Assembly (NCBI RefSeq): GCF_013282155.1
Contig: NZ_BLWI01000009.1
Span: 1 to 57,693, forward strand
Direction of reading: 5' to 3'
DNA length: 57,693 nucleotides
Source of the DNA: Sulfitobacter sp. HGT1
GTDB lineage: Bacteria > Pseudomonadota > Alphaproteobacteria > Rhodobacterales > Rhodobacteraceae
The first letter of the stretch is position 1, and each line of letters begins with the position of its first letter. Below are positions 52,874-57,693 of this stretch, one piece after another. The position numbers and the translations under genes are program-made. Below the pieces are notes generated by a model. It worked only from the letters and a program-made list of their open reading frames with translations, was not told where the DNA came from and ran no database searches.

Positions 52874-53514
52874 CAAACCAGATAAAAAACAAGGGAAGAG
52901 TAGCAGACCACGGCGAGGTGTTTACGGCCAGTCGCGAAGTGAACGCGATGCTGGACCTTGTTGAGCACGAAACGCTACGCATTGACTCACGCTTCCTCGA
53001 GCCAGCTTGCGGGGACGGTAATTTTCTGGCGCCTGTTTTGGAGCGCAAACTGGAGGTCGTCAAACAGCGGTACGGTAGAGTCCAGTTCGACTTCGAACGC
53101 AACGCGATCATAGCCATATCGAGCGTCTATGGGGTCGATATCCTCAGCGACAATGTCGAAGAGTGCCGGTCTCGGTTGTTTGGGATATTTGAAGTCTGCT
53201 ACCGAGAATGCTTTGCAGACAAAATTAAGCCTGAGTGCTTAAGGAGCGCCCAAGTCATCCTTGGAAAGAACATCCTTTGGGGCGACGCTCTTTCACTACT
53301 GAAATCAGACGGGAGCGGTGCGCCGATCGTTTTCACAGAATGGACAGCAGTGAATGGCCGGAAGATCAAGCGCCGCGAATATACGCTAGCGAACCTACTG
53401 GCGTACCAGCCGATGGAAGAAGCCAACTTGTTCTCAGACTTAGGGGATGAGGCATTCATTCCCAAGCCTATCAAAGACTACCCATTGATTGATTTTTTGG
53501 AGATCGTTGATTGA
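52870..53514 (+). CDS. Methyltransferase-fold protein without visible motif IV
   Basis: 214 residues. It starts like an N6-adenine DNA methyltransferase: [19 protein letters not shown] (motif X region, 13-31), [12 protein letters not shown] (AdoMet motif I, 42-53) and [13 protein letters not shown] (motif II/III, about 87-99). After [11 protein letters not shown], where an NPPY/DPPY motif IV should follow, the sequence reads instead [17 protein letters not shown] and no such motif occurs to the end. It may bind AdoMet or act as a structural partner for the next protein. Overlaps that gene by four bases (TTGA). Confidence 0.8.
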   Translation: MTNQIKNKGRVADHGEVFTASREVNAMLDLVEHETLRIDSRFLEPACGDGNFLAPVLERKLEVVKQRYGRVQFDFERNAIIAISSVYGVDILSDNVEECRSRLFGIFEVCYRECFADKIKPECLRSAQVILGKNILWGDALSLLKSDGSGAPIVFTEWTAVNGRKIKRREYTLANLLAYQPMEEANLFSDLGDEAFIPKPIKDYPLIDFLEIVD

Positions 53515-55034
53515 TCCTTTCTCAAAGCCACAACCCTGATGTACTGACTTGTTTGGCGAACCTGAGCAACGATGAGGTCTTCACTCCGCCTTCGTTCGTA
53601 AACCGAATGCTTGATGAGCTGCCCCCGTCTCTATGGTCAAACCCTAATGCAACTTTCCTTGACCCTTTCACCAAGACCGGTGTTTTTCTCAGGGAAATTG
53701 CCAAACGCTTGAATGTTGGATTGAAAGACTCGATCCCTGACGATCAAGAGCGTCTGGACCACATCCTCTCAAAGCAGATTTTCGGCATCGCTCTGACAGA
53801 ATTGACAGCTCTGCTGGCAAGACGCAGCCTATATTGCTCGAAGTTGGCAGACGGCCAATACTCCATTTGCTCGGCCTTCGACGATGACACTGGAAATGTT
53901 GTTTACGAAAACCGAACACACACCTGGAAGAAGGGCAAATGTACATACTGCAGCGCTTCGCAAAAGGAATATGAACGTTCAAGTGAGCTTGAAAACTACG
54001 CTTATCTGCTTGTGCATCATGACAAACCTGAGGAAATATTTGACGTGAAATTTGACGTGATCATAGGCAATCCACCCTACCAATTGTCTGATGGCGGGCA
54101 TGGAGCTAGCGCCAGTCCAATCTATCATAAGTTTGTAGAGCAGGCCAAGAAACTCAATCCTTCGTACTTATCGATGGTAATCCCAGCCCGCTGGTACTCC
54201 GGCGGAAAGGGCTTGGACGGCTTCAGAGCAGATATGCTAGGGGATCGGCGAATTCGAAAAATTGTAGACTATCCCAAACTCTATGATGCTTTCCCCGGCG
54301 TGAAAATTCGCGGCGGAATTTGCTACTTCTTGTGGGAAAAGAACTACGACGGAAGATGCCAAGTTCAGACCATGTGGGATGGGGAACCGCTCGGGGAGCC
54401 GGTAGAAAGATTCTTGAACGAATACGACGTCTTGGTGCGCCGCAATGAAGCAGTTTCAATCCTCAACAAGGTTCGCGCATACAGGGAGCGCGGAAAACCG
54501 GAAAAAACCTTTGAGACGCAAGTTTCCAGCTCAAAGCCATTCGGCTTTCGTACAAACTTTCATGGAAAATCTGCTCCAGACAAGCTGAAAAACCCAATTA
54601 AGCTTCATGGGTCACAGCGTATTTCTTGGTTGGAGCGCGAGGAGATTTCACAGAATTCTGATTGGATAGATGACTGGAAAGTTCTGATGAGCGCGGTTCA
54701 AGGAACTAGCGCAGCAGTTGAGACAAAATTCCTGAGCAATCCAATCATTTCAGGTCCCGGCGAAATTTGCACTGAGACCTATGTCGTTGCGGGAAGATTT
54801 GATAACCGTGCAGAGGCGGAACACTGCGCGAGCTATCTAAGAACACGTTTCGCAAGGTTTTTTGTGTCACTGCGCAAAGCTGCACAGCATGCCTCTAGAG
54901 ACGTCTATGCTTTCGTACCGCTAGTCCCGTTAGATAGAGAATGGACGGACCAAGACCTCTATCGGCGATACAAGCTAGAGAAGGCAGAAATTGACTTCAT
55001 TGAAGCAATGGTCAAGCCAATGGGCGGCTCTTGA
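53511..55034 (+). CDS. N6-adenine DNA methyltransferase (Eco57I-type)
   Basis: 507 residues. [18 protein letters not shown] (21-38) is the motif X region, [16 protein letters not shown] (48-63) motif I, and [15 protein letters not shown] (182-196) the catalytic motif IV. An insert with CTYC (144-147) after a HTWKKGK stretch precedes motif IV. The C-terminal half carries [16 protein letters not shown] and [16 protein letters not shown] and probably recognises DNA. Starts with TTG 53511 inside the previous stop. It would protect host DNA against the helicase-nuclease that follows. Confidence 0.88.
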   Translation: MILSQSHNPDVLTCLANLSNDEVFTPPSFVNRMLDELPPSLWSNPNATFLDPFTKTGVFLREIAKRLNVGLKDSIPDDQERLDHILSKQIFGIALTELTALLARRSLYCSKLADGQYSICSAFDDDTGNVVYENRTHTWKKGKCTYCSASQKEYERSSELENYAYLLVHHDKPEEIFDVKFDVIIGNPPYQLSDGGHGASASPIYHKFVEQAKKLNPSYLSMVIPARWYSGGKGLDGFRADMLGDRRIRKIVDYPKLYDAFPGVKIRGGICYFLWEKNYDGRCQVQTMWDGEPLGEPVERFLNEYDVLVRRNEAVSILNKVRAYRERGKPEKTFETQVSSSKPFGFRTNFHGKSAPDKLKNPIKLHGSQRISWLEREEISQNSDWIDDWKVLMSAVQGTSAAVETKFLSNPIISGPGEICTETYVVAGRFDNRAEAEHCASYLRTRFARFFVSLRKAAQHASRDVYAFVPLVPLDREWTDQDLYRRYKLEKAEIDFIEAMVKPMGGS

Positions 55035-57523
55035 TGGCCGACCAACTTTTCCCAGAAAAGGCAGATGTTCAGCCGAAGATTTACGCCTACACTGACAGCA
55101 ACCCGACCTATGACGGATTGCTGAAAATTGGCTTCACCACAAAGGAAGTCGCGGATCGAGTGGCCCAACAATATCCTACCAAGCGGCCAGGGAAGTCTCC
55201 TTACAAGATCGTCTTTGAAGACACTGCTATGCGGAACGATGGCAGCGCCTTTACGGACAAAGATGTGCATCGGTTTTTGAAGAAGGCGGGCTTTCACAAC
55301 CCAGATGGCGAATGGTTCAAGTGTACGGTTAAAGACGTTGCCGCCGCGGTCATTTCCATCGCCAACGGCGAAGAAAAATTTATTGCGCGCGACCTCAACT
55401 TCGCCATGCGACCCGAACAGTTGGCCGCCGTGGACAAAACGATTGCCTACTTCTCATCCTATAAACAGGAGAATCCGCGCGACACCCCACACTTCCTATG
55501 GAACGCCAAGATGCGGTTCGGGAAGACTTTTGCCTCATACCAGCTTGCCAAGAAGATGGGCTGGTCGAAGATCCTTGTTCTTACCTTCAAGCCTGCAGTC
55601 CAGAACGCTTGGGAAGAAGATCTACTTTCTCACGTCGACTTCGACGGTTGGCAGTTCACCTCACGCAACGGCATCCCGTTCGAAGAGATCAATACAAGCC
55701 AACCATTTGTGTGCTTTGGTTCGTTTCAGGACTACCTCGGCAAGAACAGCGCGGGGGGTATCAAACCCAAGAATGAATGGGTCCACACGACCAACTGGGA
55801 CTGCGTGATCTTCGACGAGTACCACTATGGCGCATGGCGCGAGAACGCAAAGGAGCTGTTCGAAAGTGAGGGCTCGCGAGAGCGGAAAGAACAAATTGGC
55901 GAAGCCATCGACTACTTCGATCAAGGCAATCTGCCCATTACCACAGACGCCTACCTTTACCTCTCAGGCACCCCATTTCGGGCAATCGAATCTGGTGAGT
56001 TCATCGAGGAGCAGATTTACAACTGGACGTACTCGGATGAACAAAGGGCCAAGACAGAATGGAAGGGGCCAGACAACCCCTACGCTGCCCTGCCGCGTAT
56101 GGTCTTGATGACATATCAGCTGCCTGACGACATTTCAGCGGTTGCAGCTGGAGGCGAGTTTGATGGCTTTGATCTGAACGCATTCTTCGCCGTCAGCGGT
56201 ACTGGGCCAAGTGCTATCTTCAAGTACAAGGATGAAGTTCAAAAGTGGCTGGATTTGATCCGAGGTGCGCATCTTCCGACCGCAACTGACAGCTTAAAGC
56301 TGGGTGGCAAGAAGCCACCGCTTCCGTTTTCAGATGGACGCTTGCTAAGTGTTTTGAATCACACGTTTTGGTTCTTGCCTACAGTCGCATCATGTCAGGC
56401 CATGAAGAACCTATTGGAAGAACGGCAAAACACCTTTTATCACGACTATAAAGTTGTTGTCGCTGCCGGAAACGGCGCTGGAATGGGCGTGAAAGCACTC
56501 GACCCCGTCTTGGCCGCGATGCAAGATCCGCTTGAGGGCAAAAGCATCACGTTGTCCTGCGGAAAGCTTACCACTGGTGTATCAGTTAAACCCTGGACTG
56601 GTATCTTCATGCTCCGCAACTCGTCTAGCCCTGAGACCTACTTTCAAGCGGCTTTCCGTGTGCAAACGCCATGGGCCATTAAGAACCCAGATGGCAACTC
56701 CCCAAACCAACAAGAAATTATCAAGAAAGAATGCTATGTATTTGATTTCGCGCCAAATCGCGCTTTATCTCAAATCGCGGACTATAGCTGCCGATTGAAC
56801 GTAGGCGAGAGCAATCCAGAGAAAAAGGTCGAGGAATTCATCAACTTTCTGCCGGTTCTGGCATACGACGGCAGCTCGATGAAGCAGCTCGATGCCACCG
56901 CAATCTTGGACATTGCAATGAGTGGAACCTCGGCAACGCTGCTGGCGCGACGTTGGGAAAGCGCGCTCTTGGTCAATGTCGATAATGGTACCTTGTCCCG
57001 TTTGATGCAAAACGAAAAGGCTATGGAAGCCCTGATGAGGATCGAGGGCTTTCGGTCTCTGAACAGTGAGATTGAAACAATCATCAACAAGTCCGAAAGC
57101 ATAAAGAAGGCCAAGAAGGAGGCGAGTGACCGCGATCTTACAAAAAAAGAGAAAAAGCAGCTCTCCGATGATGAAAAAGAGTTCAAAAGCCTGCGGAAAC
57201 AGATACAGGAAAAATTGATTAAATTCGCGACACGTATCCCCGTCTTCATGTATCTGACTGACTATCGTGAGCGCAGTCTGAAAGACGTCATCACACAACT
57301 TGAACCAGGTTTGTTCAAGAAAGTGACCGGGTTAAACGTTGAGGATTTCGAGCTTTTGGTCAGTCTTGATGTCTTCAACAGTAGTCTGATGAATGATGCG
57401 GTGTACAAGTTCAAACGCTACGAAGACTCGAGCCTAAACTACGCCGGGTTTTCGAAACATCAGGGGGCTAATATCGGCCTTTTCGATACCGTTGTTACTG
57501 CAGACGATGTCCCGGGAGCTTAA
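55034..57523 (+). CDS. GIY-YIG-like nuclease fused to SF2 helicase
   Basis: 829 residues. The N-terminal 110 resemble a T5orf172/MUG113-type GIY-YIG nuclease: IYAYTDSNPTYDGLLKIGFT (16-35) and GEWFKC (92-97). An SF2 helicase follows: Walker A MRFGKTF (160-166), LVLTFKP, DEYH (261-264), SGTPF (311-315), LSCGKLTTGVSV (508-519) and QAAFRVQ (538-544). A lysine/glutamate-rich coiled-coil region lies near 685-745. It is the likely restriction effector. Start at ATG 55034, overlapping the stop of the methyltransferase gene; TTG 55031 is also possible. Confidence 0.88.
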   Translation: MADQLFPEKADVQPKIYAYTDSNPTYDGLLKIGFTTKEVADRVAQQYPTKRPGKSPYKIVFEDTAMRNDGSAFTDKDVHRFLKKAGFHNPDGEWFKCTVKDVAAAVISIANGEEKFIARDLNFAMRPEQLAAVDKTIAYFSSYKQENPRDTPHFLWNAKMRFGKTFASYQLAKKMGWSKILVLTFKPAVQNAWEEDLLSHVDFDGWQFTSRNGIPFEEINTSQPFVCFGSFQDYLGKNSAGGIKPKNEWVHTTNWDCVIFDEYHYGAWRENAKELFESEGSRERKEQIGEAIDYFDQGNLPITTDAYLYLSGTPFRAIESGEFIEEQIYNWTYSDEQRAKTEWKGPDNPYAALPRMVLMTYQLPDDISAVAAGGEFDGFDLNAFFAVSGTGPSAIFKYKDEVQKWLDLIRGAHLPTATDSLKLGGKKPPLPFSDGRLLSVLNHTFWFLPTVASCQAMKNLLEERQNTFYHDYKVVVAAGNGAGMGVKALDPVLAAMQDPLEGKSITLSCGKLTTGVSVKPWTGIFMLRNSSSPETYFQAAFRVQTPWAIKNPDGNSPNQQEIIKKECYVFDFAPNRALSQIADYSCRLNVGESNPEKKVEEFINFLPVLAYDGSSMKQLDATAILDIAMSGTSATLLARRWESALLVNVDNGTLSRLMQNEKAMEALMRIEGFRSLNSEIETIINKSESIKKAKKEASDRDLTKKEKKQLSDDEKEFKSLRKQIQEKLIKFATRIPVFMYLTDYRERSLKDVITQLEPGLFKKVTGLNVEDFELLVSLDVFNSSLMNDAVYKFKRYEDSSLNYAGFSKHQGANIGLFDTVVTADDVPGA

Positions 57524-57614
57524 TCACATTCCGCGTACCAAAGGCCTGTCTTTGGACGGCAAGGGGACACATGGGGGCTCATCGAGCTTTTTCTGGGCTG
57601 ATTCTGAGATCTAG

Positions 57615-57693
57615 TGTTGGATGTCACTTAAAACTGACCCGGTAGAGGTCAGAATTGTCACTGAGAAATGACCCATGTGCAACCGTGAGCCTG
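57615..57693 (+). mobile_element. Left end of IS21-family element, continuing past the window
   Basis: 57615-57643 is the exact reverse complement of 224-252 at the other window end and starts TGTTGGATGTCAC. Subterminal TTGTCACTGAGAAATGACCC (57655-57674) resembles, but is not identical to, the inner repeat beside the left-hand copy, as expected of the opposite (istA-side) end of the same kind of element. Orientation is therefore direct relative to the left copy. The element begins 91 bases after the helicase gene stop; 57524-57614 shows no gene. Confidence 0.8.

Noticed and set aside
52870..55034. Classical type I restriction system (HsdM/HsdS/HsdR)
   Set aside because: There is no HsdS-like specificity subunit with two target-recognition domains, and the effector has a GIY-YIG-like rather than an HsdR nuclease N-terminus.
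1..57693. CRISPR array, rRNA genes or prophage structural genes
   Set aside because: No regularly spaced repeats, no rRNA-like sequence, and no capsid, portal, terminase or tail-type proteins were found. The integrase belongs to an island without visible phage genes.

Overview
The window looks like a chromosomal segment of a marine alphaproteobacterium of the Roseobacter group (Rhodobacterales). The reasons are a petP/petR regulator pair near a petABC cytochrome bc1 operon, an FMN-riboswitch-controlled RibH2-type lumazine synthase, an FzlA-like GST paired with queG, and the general protein style. No rRNA or other species-level marker is present, so the genus cannot be fixed.

Layout. 1-1300: a graveyard of mobile DNA (3' end of an IS21-family istB with its terminal repeat, a vsr fragment cut by that IS, a decayed second IS21-type end abutting an IS110 fragment), then tRNA-Leu(CAG). 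1594-16000: core genes on + (NDUFA9-like protein, gltD-gltB, Hint-domain protein, SGNH lipoprotein, mtgA, fzlA-like, queG, hyuA-like) with uppP on -. 16080-21904: mostly minus-strand genes (msrA-msrB, EamA transporter, HU, amn-ade adenine salvage). 21992-29219: plus-strand catabolic genes (class II aldolase, acyl-CoA dehydrogenase, ADP-forming CoA ligase, CaiD-like hydratase), a glycosyltransferase and a YeeZ-like epimerase. 29236-32560: thiBPQ on - behind a TPP riboswitch. 32650-43510: aroC, a second EamA transporter, a secreted cyclase-family protein, ilvE, petP-petR, xseB-ispA-dxs, ribH2 behind an FMN riboswitch, a PaiB-like FMN-binding protein and a GST. 43687-46457: petABC. 46783-49702: a Crp/Fnr regulator, mtaB and dapF on -, then tRNA-Lys(TTT).

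50058 to the right end: an integrative genomic island. A 3' fragment of a tRNA-Arg(CCT) gene serves as attachment site, followed by a tyrosine integrase and two small HTH/excisionase-like genes on -. Diverging from these is a tightly overlapping five-gene operon: XRE regulator, zinc-ribbon membrane protein, a methyltransferase-fold protein without a visible catalytic motif IV, an NPPY-type N6-adenine methyltransferase, and a GIY-YIG-like/SF2 helicase effector. This reads as a restriction-modification or anti-phage defence cassette and is the strongest candidate for a little-described system; the membrane protein and the apparently non-catalytic methyltransferase-like partner are its unusual parts.

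Both window ends lie in ends of IS21-family elements with an identical 29-bp terminal repeat in direct orientation, so the boundaries may be an assembly break at a repeat or a true IS-flanked segment. A dispersed intergenic repeat (G/C hairpin followed by GGATATTT-T-GAGCCAGAGAA) occurs four times.
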